From: Euptelea pleiosperma
Lineage: Eukaryota; Streptophyta; Magnoliopsida; Ranunculales; Eupteleaceae
Reading direction: 5' to 3'
Assembly: GCA_035048495.1 (NCBI GenBank)
Contig: CM068543.1
Coordinates: forward strand, 25,161,751 to 25,225,750
Length of the DNA: 64,000 nucleotides
This document shows positions 32,127 through 44,563 of this stretch, piece after piece. Below the pieces are notes generated by a model. That model was not told where the DNA came from. It worked only from the letters and a program-made list of their open reading frames with translations, and did no database searches. Both the position numbers and the translations under genes were made by a program. Positions within the stretch are counted from its first letter, which is position 1. Each line of letters opens with the position of its first letter.

Positions 32127-32500
32127 TAAAGGGCAAAATTTTGTTTTGAACGACCCATAAAATCATTATATATAAGATTTCATAAATCCATCGAGGGATG
32201 ATTAAAATTATTCTAGTGAAAAAACAAAGTGAAAGTTCATCTTTTGCCATCAAGTCAGCACTGCACTACACCAAAAAGACTAAAAAAATGACAGCTAAAA
32301 TGCCCTAAAAACGACAGACCAAGTCCGTCATTTGTTTAAGCACAAACAACGATGGATGACAGACTTTGTCCATCATAATTGTCAATTCCCAAAAACGACA
32401 GACCTAGTTCATCATTTTTTGCGCCTTAAAAAATTCAGATATGGTCTATCATTTATTTAATGAACAACATACATGCATGGTCCGTCGTAACCTTAGGGCA

Positions 32501-32929
32501 TTATCGGATATCATGAGCTTATAACTCCACATTTGGACGTAAAATTCATCTTAGGTCTCCCATGCATAGCTTATCAAACTTAGACTCTCATTACACATGC
32601 ATTGGATAATTGTAGGATAATCATCGCGTGAGAGAACAAGTGAAAGTGGTGGACCATCAATGAGCATCTTGGAGCGTAGGATCATTGAGAGATGACCCAA
32701 CTCCCCGTAGGCCATCTCCAAGTGAGAAACATGATATAGGGTTAACGAGAGGTTTAACACCCTATTCGAGACTTGAGTCAAAAGTCCATCCCCAAGTTGA
32801 CTTGTGGGGACCCACTAATACTTTGCCACCATTTAATAAAGGATGGTTCATTGTATTGGATGGGCCACCCAAGCCCAACTCGGACTTCACTTTTGATCTA
32901 GGCCCACTCTCCTCTTAAAGTTAATCTAA
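32501..32929. other. Gap, nothing recognised
   Basis: No supported gene; the short opposed frames at 32551-32781 and 32685-32918 match nothing known. Confidence 0.45.
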
Positions 32930-33219
32930 ACCCTTGATCTTTGCTGGAGATGTGTGTACATGGGAGTTGGAGGATCCGGTGTAGCATTTGGAAGCTTGCC
33001 ACGTGCACCCAAGGAAACAAGGAACCAGTCTAGCGGTTGGAAGCATGCAGGGCATGTGATAGGCGAAGCAGTGAAGGGCAGTGCTCATCGGCTGTGGGAG
33101 ACATCGAAAAAGGGCGGTGGTGAAGATTGGGGAGGAGCCCATGACTCCTCTTTGTGGCGAAGGAGAGAGTCGAGAAGGATAGAGCGTGGGCGGGGGGGGA
33201 GTTGAGGACCGTGAGGGAG

Positions 33220-33270
<51 letters not shown>

Positions 33271-34129
33271 GTGAATGGGATAAGGAGCTCGACTATTGCA
33301 CTGTCTGCGAGTGGGGGAAAAAGGTTGCGGTTGGGGGTATGAAGGTGGTGGATGTTGCCCATGATGATGGAGAGATGGGTGAGTGGGAATGTGAGGTGGA
33401 GATGGGGAGGTGTGAGAGAGAGCGATCAACGGTTTTAAAAACCATGGGAGTCTCTTCATTTTTTTATTTGTCTTTTCTTTTTCTTCTATTTCTTTTTTTG
33501 TTAGGGTTTTCCCCCATGGGAATGAGAGGGTCCGGTCTTAGACCGTTGTATATTTTATTGGGTGAAGGGATTAGTGGCCATGAAGGCCGTAGGATTTGAT
33601 GTAGTGGTGTGGGTTTTTAGGAGATGCATGGGAATGGAAGGGAAAGGGAATCCAACAGTTTGAATTTGAGAGGGATATGGCCTTTAGATGGAGAGAGAGG
33701 ATTAAGATGTGATGGGGTGATAGCCATTGGATAAAGAAAATCCAATGGATGGGGATAGAGGATAGTATGAAAGGGGATTAGGTTATGGAACGATGGTCAG
33801 GGGAAATCGTGGGTGATTCTGTTGAGATCGTGAGTGATCGGATGGCAATCACATGAGATCGATGAGATGTTGAGGGATTGAATGGGTGGATGAGAGATGA
33901 TCGAACAGATGAGATGAATGGTGGTGATCAGCCATATATGATCGAATGGCTATCAGAGAGAGATGATGATCGGACAATGTAGGTCATGGGATAGGGTGAT
34001 GGTGAGGAGAGAGAGTTGGATGGTCGAGATTGAGAAGACAAAGAGAATTAAGGTATAGAGAGAGGAGAGAGAAATATTACAAAATAGAGAGAAAAGAGCA
34101 GTCGGAGGGTCTTAAACCCTGGTCTTCAA
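32930..34129 (-). repeat. Pyrimidine-rich dispersed family, copy E (inverted, truncated)
   Basis: Read on the minus strand it starts GTTGAAGACCAGGGTTTAAGACCCTC and continues with TTTTCTCTCTATTTTGTAATATTTCTCTCTCC and a long ATCCGATCATC-rich, pyrimidine-rich body, as do the copies at 52005-53200 and 53200-54721. Its upstream part is cut off at 34130 by a CACTA-like end. A (GA)n run sits at about 33222-33268. The longer frames here (33085-33459 minus, 33186-33599 plus) are low-complexity and not supported as genes. Confidence 0.5.
33222..33268. repeat. (GA)n microsatellite
   Basis: About 47 bp of GA repeats. The Arg-Glu and Leu-Ser runs in overlapping open frames come from it. Confidence 0.95.
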
Positions 34130-35720
34130 CACTCTATAAGAAATGTAGGTTTTAGTGGCAACATTTTTAGCCGCAATTCTTATATCGCCACTTAAAACTC
34201 TTCTTTAGTGGCGAACATCTAATGTTGCCACTAAAGGTGTCAGCATAGCCATTTTTAGCGACAATCGAAATGTCGCAGCAAAAAGTCACCACTAAATGGA
34301 TGGCAGGAAATTTTGGCGTGCATTTCATTTGGAGGAAATATAATTAGTGTCGGAGGCCTTTTCTCGGATCAGCTATGATAGTGTAAGCTTTATTTTAAAT
34401 GTTTAGGGCACTTATGTTATTAAATATATAATTATATATCTTAATGACAGTGTGATCCTAAAATGGGGGATGAGCCCTCTTAGACTAACATGTGGTTCAC
34501 CACCCAGTTTAGCAAGAAGAATAACATTTAGGTTGATTCGAGATCAAAGGAAGTCTACGTAAGTTATCATGCCCTTCTCTATTTCTTTATCAATTTTCTT
34601 ATATATTTCTAAATTGATTGATAATATCATTAATGACATTTGTTTCTAAATGTAGGAGGAGCTTCAGAAGCTAGAGTCTCGGGCATTGGAGGAGGGTGAT
34701 GCCCCCATGACCAAGCATTAGAGGTTTGAGGCAGTGCTTGGATCAGAATGGTCAAGATATATACGTGGTCATGGGGCTGGACCGAAGCCCATGACATCAA
34801 CATCTGGGCCGCAGATCCGTACGCAACTAGAAAGGGAAAGTGAGGAGTTTAGGAGGCAAGCTGAAGAAGATAGGAGGCGGTTGGATTGTTGGAGAAGGAG
34901 AATGGGGAGTTTATGACACACTTGGAGTCGTTAGAGTCCCAGGTAGCCTTGCAGCAGACACAGGTGCATAATCGGGTGTAGGCCGCATTTTAGTCCCAGC
35001 TTGCCACCCTACTCCAACAGTTCAAAGAGTAGGGCAAATTCCTACCACTCCTCATTCTGACATGGTAAGATCTCTTCAATCGTAAATTAATTATAAAGTT
35101 AGCTACAAAATTTAAAGCATTATTGGTTTGATTCGCTCAAAATCGATATAAACACCTTATTACAATTTATGCTTTAACTTTTGCTTCTTCTTTTGGATTA
35201 CCAACACAAACACCTCATTGTTTCTACTAGTTGAAGTGCTAAGACTAGTAGATATGAATGGTTAGTCGATATTAGGGATTGTATGGATCTTTAATTCAAC
35301 TTATAAACTGTGTCTATTAAGTGATAATTTTTAAAATATCAATAAAACAGAGGAGACTCTGCCAAAATTTCTATGGGCATAGTCAACTCCAAATTTATTT
35401 CAAACTTGGTTATTGAGTTGTTTTAATATGATACGGGTTTTGGAGTGTGACATTAAAGCTTGAGTCTCATATTTTAAACTTAGAGCATATTAATTATCTT
35501 TGATTTGTCATATATATATATCATACATGTTGTATTTTTGGATAGTATCTAATCATATTTTTTATTTATTTATAGGCCAGTAGAGACTCTGGTGCATAGC
35601 TTCTCAAAAGCTCGATAACATGATCTTTTTATTTGTGTTTTTGTTATGACAATGTACACAGTTTAATTATATTTATGAATGAATATTTTACTTAAACAAA
35701 TTAAATTTGAAATTATATTT
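34130..35720 (+). mobile_element. CACTA (En/Spm-type) remnant with transposase-like fragment
   Basis: Begins CACTCTATAAGAAATGTAGG, a decayed CACTA end, followed by subterminal repeats alternating TTTAGTGGC and GCCACTAAA (34150-34330). At 34656-34916 a frame reads EELQKLESRALEEGD..RFEAVLGSEWSRYIRGHGAGPKP, like the C-terminal region of plant Ptta/En/Spm transposase proteins, broken by a TAG at 34719 and ending at a TGA at 34914. An intron-like gap with TTTCTAAATGTAG|GAGGAG precedes it. The right end was not found; a SIRE-related LTR lies there. Confidence 0.5.
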
Positions 35721-35734
35721 TAATGATTGGTGGT

Positions 35735-36677
35735 GATTGAATAACCATCGATTTATCGCATCGTCGCCTTATATCTTCGTGCTCAGAACCACACGAATGC
35801 CTTTAGGGTTTGATTTCGAATCCGATCTGGGATGCACACCGAATCATAGCCAACTCGATTCACACACGAGTTCACAACGAATCCACACGGTGGGTAACTA
35901 ATAAAGAAGGTAATGAAACAACCCAATGTGTTTAATCCTTTATGGAAGAAAGAGATTCAACATAAAGAGATCAACACTCTCCTTCACTCAAGATCAAAAG
36001 GTATAACTTTATATCAAAGAATCTTGAGCATCAAAGAGCAAAACTTAAGCTTTAATCAACAACAGAAGCTCTTGGATTTCTAGGGTTTCTTCTCTGCTTT
36101 AGATAGACTTGGATGGCTTAGGTTTTTAACATAAAATTTTATATTTATAATAAAGCAAGGGTCCCAATGAAATAGCAAGTATTGGAGGACAAATCGGGCA
36201 AATTCAAAGCTTAAAAAACTAAACCCGCGTCTGTCCAATCAATTGGAGATCAAAGGTCCAATCGATTGGGCAGAACTTATAATAATTTTATTTCTACTAA
36301 GATAAGTCTAATGGATTGGATAGGGTCCAATCGATTGGACTGGGTACCCCAATTGATATGACTCACCAAAAATAGGAAGTTCTTGAAACCTCTCCCTTGC
36401 TTATTTTGACTTAGCTAAAGGTATATTAAGGTTCTGTTCTATCACCTAAATTTTATGGTCTATTAGTCACTTACCAACCTAATGGTGTGTTGATCAATTG
36501 AATTTTTTAATCTTCTGATGTATTACTCTTTTGATCTTCTGTCAAGCAGTGTTCAAGCAGTCTTCAGTGATGAAACTATACCCAACCAATCAACTCCTTA
36601 CTACCCATACACTAGGAAGGTTACATACACATGTTTTGTCATACGGAATTAGCCAACGAAAAAATCTAGACCTTACA
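35735..36677 (-). repeat. SIRE-related solo LTR (second LTR family)
   Basis: On the minus strand it begins TGTAAGGTCTAG and continues TTGGCTAATTCCGTATGACAAAACATG, parallel to the SIRE LTR start TGTAAGGAATATTTTC..TTGGCAAAG..TTTGACATAAAAACATT. It has about five AATCGATTGG-type palindromes (36230-36360) and a TATA-like TATAAATATAAAATTT just after them, but the rest differs from the other SIRE LTRs. The 3' end near 35735 is approximate and no target duplication was found. Confidence 0.6.
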
Positions 36678-37334
36678 TGGGAAACTGACCCTCTAGTACC
36701 CATTTAAGCAATGGACTGATCCCATGAGTACTACACCTTTTTCTCTAAAAAAAGAAAAAAAAAGAATGACAACACAACAACCCCAACACCTCTCCTTATG
36801 CACCGCATGTGCTTCCAACTAGTATAAATCAGGATAAGAATGGGTAGCATTGTTTTCTTTTTTTTCCATTTTTTTGAACATGGAAAACATTGTTGAAAGG
36901 GAAATCTGAACCATTAATCATCTTTTCACCACAAGATATACGTCTAAGAACTGAGAATGTTAATAATAAAACAAACTGCATGTCCTAATTATTTGTCTTC
37001 GTACATAGCATTTCTCCAACCCAAAGATTCCCTGGTTGGATGATTGTGACCATTTAACACTGTACACACAAATTACAGTGTGCATTTCTTCTACTTAACC
37101 GTAAACCACCCCTTTGGAACGATCATCATCTTTTGCGTTGTTCTTCAAAAAGAACTTACATTTGGACACAAATTTCTTGTAAGATACCAATGATTAGTCT
37201 TTTGCATTATTTTCCTAAAATACGCTACATTTTTACTTATTTTGAATTTTTACTAGTGGTTGACACATGAATTTGTTTTCACATTATTAAAAAGATATTT
37301 TAATGGAATGTTATAGTGCAAGTTTGCCGCACAT
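36678..37334. other. Gap, nothing recognised
   Basis: AT-rich non-coding sequence with an A-rich run near 36750-36765. No supported gene. Confidence 0.5.
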
Positions 37335-40300
37335 TGATATTCGCTCAAAAGTGCTTATTTTAAGCACTTATCCTGTTAGCGTTATCGCACTCTCCTACGT
37401 AAAACTGCTCTAATTATCCACTTTTCTACGTAAGAGTCTATCTCATTGCGTAAAACACACTTTTCTGGACGAAATGGTATATTTGCATGCATTAAACACA
37501 TTTTCGGAAATCTATATATAAAGCCGTTCTGATTAAGTCTCATTACGCGCTTCTTTTATCGCAGGAAACCCAATTGGAGAATTTTAAGGATTGTGAGCCC
37601 ACAACTGACTGCCAGAGCCTTTGATCAAAGCATAAAAAGCCAATGGACTTAGACAAGAAGAAGTGGGCCAAGAGCAGGCCGAGCCAAAGGATAATCACAG
37701 TGCCAGACAGAGAACCAAGATAGAGAAAGAGCCAGTGGACACACAAATTGCTACACATGATTCCATGAAGATTGGCCGAGGTTACAAGCCAAAGATATGT
37801 GTGGGCCAAGGCTATACAAGTTGCAGGACGAGTAGTGACCGCATAGCATGAGACAACATGAAATTCAAAAGATCTTGACAGTTTTGTAGAGAACAACTTC
37901 TCATTAGCTTCAATGGGCCCAAGCCCATATCCTAGAACAAAAAAAAGAATCAAACTCCAATGGACAAGAAGCTAAAGATGCATGGGATGATATCCTGCCT
38001 AATGAAGAAGAGGGTGGAAGGATAGTCCACTACACAAAGAAATACCCTCCATTGGAGGTATTAATAGGGTGCATCTCACCTTATTGGGGAGAGGACAAGT
38101 TGGACCAAGGGGAGGAAAAGACAAGTAGAAGCTGAAGTTGCCAAAGTGGGGTCCATATGCAAAGGTGGCAGCCATACACTCGTTGAAGGATACATATCAA
38201 AGTTTGACTGTGGTTGCCAATTTCATCAAATGATGACAAAAGTAAGGGAGTTGCTGATTTTGTGAAGGATGACGGACCAAGGTGATAGACTACAAACGGT
38301 TGATACAAAAGACATCTTTGACATAGTCGACGGGCATATTTACTTATAACCCACGTGTGGACCAAATAAGAACACGTCAGTGAACTAATGTGGGCCAAGA
38401 TCAACCGCATGAGAATGTTACACCATACACGTAATCAAAGGTATGGGTACATTGGGCCCCACAAATGATGAACAATTTTTGCATGTGCAAGATGGGGCCC
38501 ATGGGTTTATCAAAGGTACATAGGGTCAAAAATGTAAAGAATCAAGGGCCAAGCTACATTGGGAGGTACATGGAATTATTTTCCATCTCTTTCTATGGTA
38601 GACATGCTACACGTTGGAGGAAGGAAGGTGAGCCCATAAGCTAAGTGGAAGTGAATTTAGAAGTTGCTGAATTTGCATACGGTGGGGTCCACAATGAGTG
38701 AAGACATTTTCCATGATTGCTACTATCTTTCCTCTTCAATAAGCCATCTCACCGCCCCATTTTAGCAACTCCATCTCACTGCCACAACACCTCACACTTC
38801 TTTCCTCTTTCTTATATCCTACCATCCACACATCTCTAAGGGGATCAAACGGTTACAAATCTTTGACCCAAAAACCTTAAGAACCCTACGTTGAAACCGA
38901 AGGAGGCGGCTACCATCTCTTCTCTCATCCTCCCTTAGAATCCATTGCCGTCACCCCCCAGCTTTTGGTTCATTTTTGGAACCTCACACCGACCCCCACG
39001 TTCTCATCTCTCCCACACAACCTCTCTATTTGGTGATCGGTGACATCTTCTCCATCATGCCGGTGGTGTTCCACCTTCTTCAAGACCTCACCTAGAAGCA
39101 GCAGGCCAGCGCCTCCACCTCTCCTTCATGTTCCACTTCACCAGCAGCAACAGCAACATCTTCAAGGTTGCAAGCACCCCTGCAACCTCCCTCTCTTTAT
39201 CTCCTCCACACCGCCCAAACCAAAAAGAAAAAAAAAAAAAAAAACAAGACAGCACCGTTTCTCCTCCCTGGTGCGCCTCCAAAAGGTAAGCCGTCCTCTC
39301 CTTTATCTCCTCTCCCTTTCTCTATTCATTCACCTAGCCACCCCTCACACAAAACCAGAAAAAAAAAATAAAAAAAAAGTTTTCAAGATCACCGGAGTTG
39401 CAGGTTGCAACTCCGGCAACCTCCATTAATTCCGGCCAACTGTTGCTGATCACCTACCTCTTCCCCCTCTCGCTAGCACACACCACCGTGCACACCTCCG
39501 CCTGCAACCACCGTGTTCAACACCAAGCAACCCAGCATCACAGCCGTCCAAAGGAGGAGATCGTCTTCTTCATTTTTTTCATCTTTGACCGGAGTTGCAG
39601 GTCTGCAACTCCGGCCATCTCTCGTCCCAAGCGCCTCCACCCCTGCTGCTGTTGCTGTCTCTCTCCCTCCTTGTCGGTTACACGTTCAGGCAGCCACTGC
39701 CTCAACTCCACTCGATCTTCCACAACCCTTCCACCTGTGCTGCCATTAACGCTCAGCCTGCAACACCTCCACCTTGCTGCCTCCTACAGCCAGCAGTTGT
39801 GCACCGCCTAGCCCACCAGTCCGTCTTCTCCACAGCAAGTGGATCAGCTGCCTCCTCTCTCATTTTCTGATCTTTCAACCTCTCAAGCCGTTCTCAAGAG
39901 AGAACCAAAAAAAAGAGGAGAAGAAGAAGGAGAAGAGAAGATCGTGGTTGGAGATCAACTCACCTGTGGCTTCCTTCCTCCACATGCTGTTACCGTAAAT
40001 GCTCATCTCCTTAAACCTTCAAACCCTGGCCCCTTTGGATGGCCTGCAACTTTCGGGCAAGAGCTCTACCACCAGTCGCTGCACTTCCCACCTCCCCATC
40101 GGTGCAATCATTCTCCTGGACATCACCTCTCTTCACGAACCCTTTCACTTGGTAAGATCTCTTACCCACTTGTTCACTCTCTCTCTCTAAACTTTAGTGT
40201 TCCCTCTCTAATTTCTCTCCCTAGTCTTTTCTCTCTCTCTAGATCTCTCCACTTTCTCTCTCCCCCATATTTTCTCTCTCTAGGATAGCCTTCTTCGATA

Positions 40301-40760
40301 TTTCTCTCTCTACATTTTCTCATTTCTCTCTCTAATTTTTATGGCTTTCTAGGTTAATTTTTGAATCTAATTTGATTTTGTAAGACTCATTGAGGATGAA
40401 TAAAAGTATTATTTTTGCATTTGTTAGTTTACTTTTGTGTTTTTGATTGATTGTGGTAATTTCTCTCTCTAAAAATCACTAAGAATGTTTTAAATCCATC
40501 ACCATTCTCACCTCTCCATGTTTTCTTGATAAAAATCCGTCATTTCATGTCGTTGAATTACGCAAACTAACCCCGAGTGCGGATCGACATCCGACAAAAG
40601 CCACTGTACAAAATTGCCCATTTTACAGGTTAAAAGTCTCGGATAATTACAAATGTGTTGAAGTTAGGGTTTCCGTAACCAACGACGCGGAAAAATCCTA
40701 CTTTCACACATCCATCCACAAATTATTAGTGATGGCTGAATGAAATGAAAAGGAAATAAA
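37335..40760 (+). repeat. Pyrimidine-rich dispersed family, copy A
   Basis: Starts TGATATTCGCTCAAAAGTGC and shares about 250 bp with copy B (TTAGCGTTATCGCACTCTCC, TTTCTGGACGAA, GCATGCATTAAACACATTTTCGG, AGTCTCATTACGCGCTTCTT). Its 3' part is TTTCTCTCTCTA-rich (40180-40470) and closes with GAGTGCGGATCGACATCCGAC (about 40580), also seen inverted near 53240. The TG start and dispersed copies suggest an LTR or LTR-like element, but there is no primer-binding site or pol. The open frames between 39040 and 40288 are proline/serine/leucine-rich, overlap in several phases and are not supported as genes. Confidence 0.5.
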
Positions 40761-41395
40761 TCTATCTAATATATAAAGCCAAAATTGGGGTTGGGTGTTG
40801 CCATACACGTGGGCTTCACTCTCACTTCGCATACACGGGTTTCACAATATACCCCAAAACTCAGTATTCCCAAAATACCCCCATTTTTGTTTCTTTTGTC
40901 TTGAAATTATTCCCTCAACGGGGGATTCTTTTGTCTTTAGCTTGGAAAGACATATGTCACCCTCTGGCTGCTCATTAAATGCATCTTCCAAAAAAAAAAG
41001 CTTCCTTTTAGGTGCAACACTATTAAAAAAATACCATGTAGAGGTCAATGATGTGTAGATGTTTGGTCCATCTCTAGTTGGACCTACATACTAAAAATCA
41101 GCCTGATTAGTGATTTCTGGCCTTTGGATCTGAGTACTCCAGATAATGCTCAAAATCTACAGTTAAAAATCAACCCATGAAAACAACTCCAATCTAGAAA
41201 TCACTAATCAGGCTGATTTTTTGCATGCACGTCCACCTAGGGATAGGCCATACATCCATATGATTGGTGATCTATAAGAGTGTGGCACATGTAAGGTGCA
41301 TATGCATCCACCTAGTTAATATAGAGATATTTTGTTTCAACAATGGAATTACTGATGACCCGTGCGGGAAGCCTTGTTTATGGCTCTAAAGTATT
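40761..41395 (+). mobile_element. Possible small Helitron
   Basis: Starts TCTATCTAATATATAAAGCC after an A, as Helitron 5' ends often do. Near the other end GACCCGTGCGGGAAGCC contains the small GC-rich hairpin CCCG-TG-CGGG expected shortly before a Helitron 3' end, followed by CTAA. The 3' flanking T is not clear. A G-box-family MITE is nested inside. No RepHel protein. Confidence 0.5.
41040..41295. mobile_element. Foldback MITE, G-box family, copy in the Helitron-like element
   Basis: Has opposed AATCAGCCTGATTAGTGATT and AATCACTAATCAGGCTGATT arms, AGTTGGACCTACAT against CACGTCCACCTAGG, and a decayed right end GTGTGGCACATGTAAG. Confidence 0.65.
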
Positions 41396-42048
41396 ATAGA
41401 TAAATACCTATTATTGTAAGAGATTCATGGTCTCACCTCACAAGACGTCACTTACCAACTCTTAAAAATACACGTCCTTGATTATTTTTGCACAAAGGGG
41501 GTTTCACTAATATAGAAGATTTATCAAGGGTGTTAAAAAAAAGCCCTTATTTGTGCATATAACTAAAGTTATTTTTTATTTATACATTTTTTTGTTTAAA
41601 TAATTATTTAAATAAAATGATACTTGTCTTCTTCTGACTGGGGTGATTAAATATTAAGGTCTCTAAATCTAAGATAAATTTGGTGTATCTTCAATTTACT
41701 CCAATTTCAAACCAAATAAAATTTATTTAGAAAGTTTTAGTATCGTCCTTAGGAAGATATTGTAGCACATCATCTGTATTTTTAAACCATTTGATGTTCT
41801 TTAAAATATGTGTGGTTGGTCTTTGGGATTTCTGTTGTGAGAACCAAAAAAAAATATCAATGATCTGGACATTGAGACGGCAATGCTATAGTATCATCCT
41901 TAGGATGAAGCTAACACTCCACATAGGATGATGCTATAGACGACGATGATATAGTGTAGGTCCACCCTTGATGGAACCACACGACCACACACATAAGCTT
42001 AGATCCCTTCCGATAGGATGATAAACACTGACAAAGAAATGTGCTTCA
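41396..42048. other. Gap, nothing recognised
   Basis: AT-rich non-coding sequence. A short internal repeat (TATAGTATCATCCTTAGGATG and GTATCGTCCTTAGGAAG) is visible at 41740 and 41890. No supported gene. Confidence 0.45.
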
Positions 42049-44563
42049 TGATATTCGCTAAAAAGTGCTTATTTTAAGCAATTATCCTTTTAGCGTTATC
42101 ACACTCTCCTATGTAAAACTGCTCTATTTATCCATATTTCTATGTAAGAGTCTCTTATGTTGCGTAGAACACGCTTTTCTGGACGAATAGTATATTTGCA
42201 TGCATTAAACACATTTTCGGAAGTCTAGATATAAAGTCATTTTGATTAAGTCTCATTACGCGCTTCTTCTATCTCAGGAAAGCCTGATTGGATGATTCTC
42301 GAGACTTGCGGGCCCACATCGATAATGAAAGCCCATCATCAAAGCTTAAAGAGTCAACACACTATGTTTAGAAGATATGGGCCTATTACGGGCTGAACAA
42401 AAGGATCGAAGAGCCAGCCCAAAGAACTAAGAGAGCGGGAGAGTCGATGACCAAGAGACGGACCAAAGCAATCGAAGCCACATGAAATGAGAAGAAATGA
42501 TAATATGTTCTGTTGGCGAAGCCTGAGAAGAGAACATATTGAACACAAGGGTTCTAAACCCTCCGCCAGCTATTATATCTGTAGTCTGTAGTATTTTCTC
42601 TCTCATCTCTCCTAATTCTCTCTCCTCTCTCTTCATACCTCACCACCCGATCCTCAGATCTGCTGACCTAACCTCAGATCTCATGTTCGTTGGCTCTGCC
42701 CCATCTCCTTTAGCTTTCTGACCGTTGGATCTCTCTAGATCCGTCGGTCCCCCAATCTGGGTCCCAATCCAGTCATCATCCATCCTAGCATCAGCAAATT
42801 ATCCTTCACATCATCTTTTGATATGATGGCCCTCATCATTCTATGCTAAAATGTGTGGGCCAACAGCCGGGCCCATCATCATCAAATCACGGCCCAGTCA
42901 TTTAGTGGACCCCGCAATTTCAAAATATTTTAAATTAATTTTTGAAAATGGGGGGTCCACTAAATGGGAAATTACCCATTAAAAGAAAGAAAAGATTTAA
43001 AAAAAATTATTATTATTATTATTATTTTTTAAATCCTAATTTCATTAAAGGAAAGAAGGAAGCTTATAAAAAGGGGAAGGAGAGGGACGAACCCTAATCC
43101 CCTTTCCCCCCTCTCCTCCTCTCCTTCTCCCTTCCTCCTCTTCTTCTTGCTCCTTCTCTTCTTCTTCTTCTTCTTCTTCTTCTTCTCTCCTTGCTTTCGC
43201 CGTGCAACTCCAGCCGTTCTTCTTCTACTGTTACCCCATGGCTTACCACCTCGTTGCCTTGCTCTCCACAGTTCGATCAACCACTTACTCCTCCATCAAG
43301 CTATTGCCGGTGAACTAGTGCTCCTCCACGGACTGCACCACCACCTGAATCTATTGTTCCTCCAAAGTAAAAAGTTGCAACATCTGCAAGCTCATGGGCT
43401 TCCACTTCCACTTCCCTCCACAGCACCGCCGCCCTCATCTTCTCCTTCAAGGGGGCAGATAGTGAGTACAGCACCACCTTCTTCTTCTTCTCCCTTTCTT
43501 TCCACTGGAGTTGTAGAACTCTGGTCATCTGTAATTCCGGTTTTCTTCTTTAAACACTAGCGTGAGCATCTCCCTAGCGGTGCTAGCTTCTCCCCTGATA
43601 TTCTCCTCCTTGCACATGCTCCTCTTCTTCCAATACCTCCTCCCCACCTGCCTTCTCCAACGGTCAACCGCCTCCCTCCAGTCACCACCTTCCTCTCCCG
43701 CATGCCATGATCACCACCATTCTCCACGGCTTCACAGCCGTTGAGAATCTCAGAACATCAAGTTTCCCTCTCGTGTTGCAGGCCGTGATCTTCTTTTTCT
43801 CAACCTCTCGTGTTGTGTCCACATGCAGACCTCCTCCTTCCTTCATCACCGTCACAACCTTGCATGCCCTCCATCTTCCATGGCCAGCAATGCCTCCTTC
43901 TTGACCGTGGGCATCAACAACTTCAGTGAGACCTGCTGTACCAACCTGCACATCCACGGGTTGTATCCCCTTGGAGACACCAACATAGTGTTCTACTCTC
44001 ACTTGCTGGTCAAGCGCTCCAATCTTGCTATCTTCACCACCAACTCACGAGGACCACCATCTCACTGCCACCACTTGGCCAGACCTATAGCCCCTCACCT
44101 TCTTTCTTAGAGAACCAGCAACATCCTCTTGGTTGCTGCACTGCATGCTACTCTCCTGCCACGTGTTCCACTTCCATGGTCGATCCTCACTCTCAATGCC
44201 AAATGGTAAGTGCTAATGGTGAGCTTCCACTTTCTCTCTCTAGATCTCTCTTTCTCTCTTCTTTTAGGTTTTCTCTCTCTAGATTTCTCTTTCTTTCTTT
44301 ATCTTTCTTTCACTTTCTCTCTCTTCTCCACTTTCTCTCTTAAGGGTTAGTTTCCCTCTCTATTCTCTCTCTACATCTCACATCATTTTTATCTGCTTTC
44401 TAGTTAGATTTATTGCTTTTGTTATGTTGTAAAAGAAGTTATTCGAATCAATGGAAGTTAGTTTATTTTGGTGCGAGTTTTGTTATTTATTGAATCAATG
44501 TGTTTTTGCAGTTATCTGATAATCTCTTTCTAAAAATATCATGTTTTAAACCCACCACCATCA
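42049..44563 (+). repeat. Pyrimidine-rich dispersed family, copy B
   Basis: Begins TGATATTCGCTAAAAAGTGC and follows copy A for about 250 bp. It then carries AAGGGTTCTAAACCCTCC and a GTAGTATTTTCTCTCTCATCTCTCC block shared with copies C, D and E, an (ATT)n run near 43005, a (TTC)n run near 43155, and a TTTCTCTCTCTAGATCTCTC-rich 3' part. The inverted-repeat composite at 44564 cuts it off. Open frames here, up to 137 codons, are low-complexity and on both strands; none is supported. Confidence 0.5.

Larger units (their letters stand above)
30512..32500. repeat. Dispersed repeat with CACTA-like end, copy 2, interrupted by a Harbinger-type element
   Basis: 30512-30742 aligns with 22190-22465; the alignment resumes after the insert, from 32127. 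At 32264 a CACTACACCAAAAAGAC end is followed by GACAGACCAAGTCCGTCATT-type subterminal repeats to about 32500, typical of a CACTA terminus. No transposase seen. Confidence 0.6.

Noticed and set aside
33085..33599. Open frames of 110-137 codons on both strands with long Ser-Leu or Arg-Glu runs
   Set aside because: They are produced by a (GA)n tract and overlap on both strands in several phases within a dispersed repeat; no domain and no codon structure.
39040..40288. Several 60-149 codon Pro/Ser/Leu-rich frames in a row
   Set aside because: Overlapping in all phases of pyrimidine-rich repeat DNA shared with other copies of the family; no start context, splice pattern or conserved motif.
43147..44110. 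Pro/Leu/Ser-rich frames up to 137 codons
   Set aside because: Within pyrimidine-rich repeat copy B and over a (TTC)n microsatellite; both strands are open, as expected from composition.
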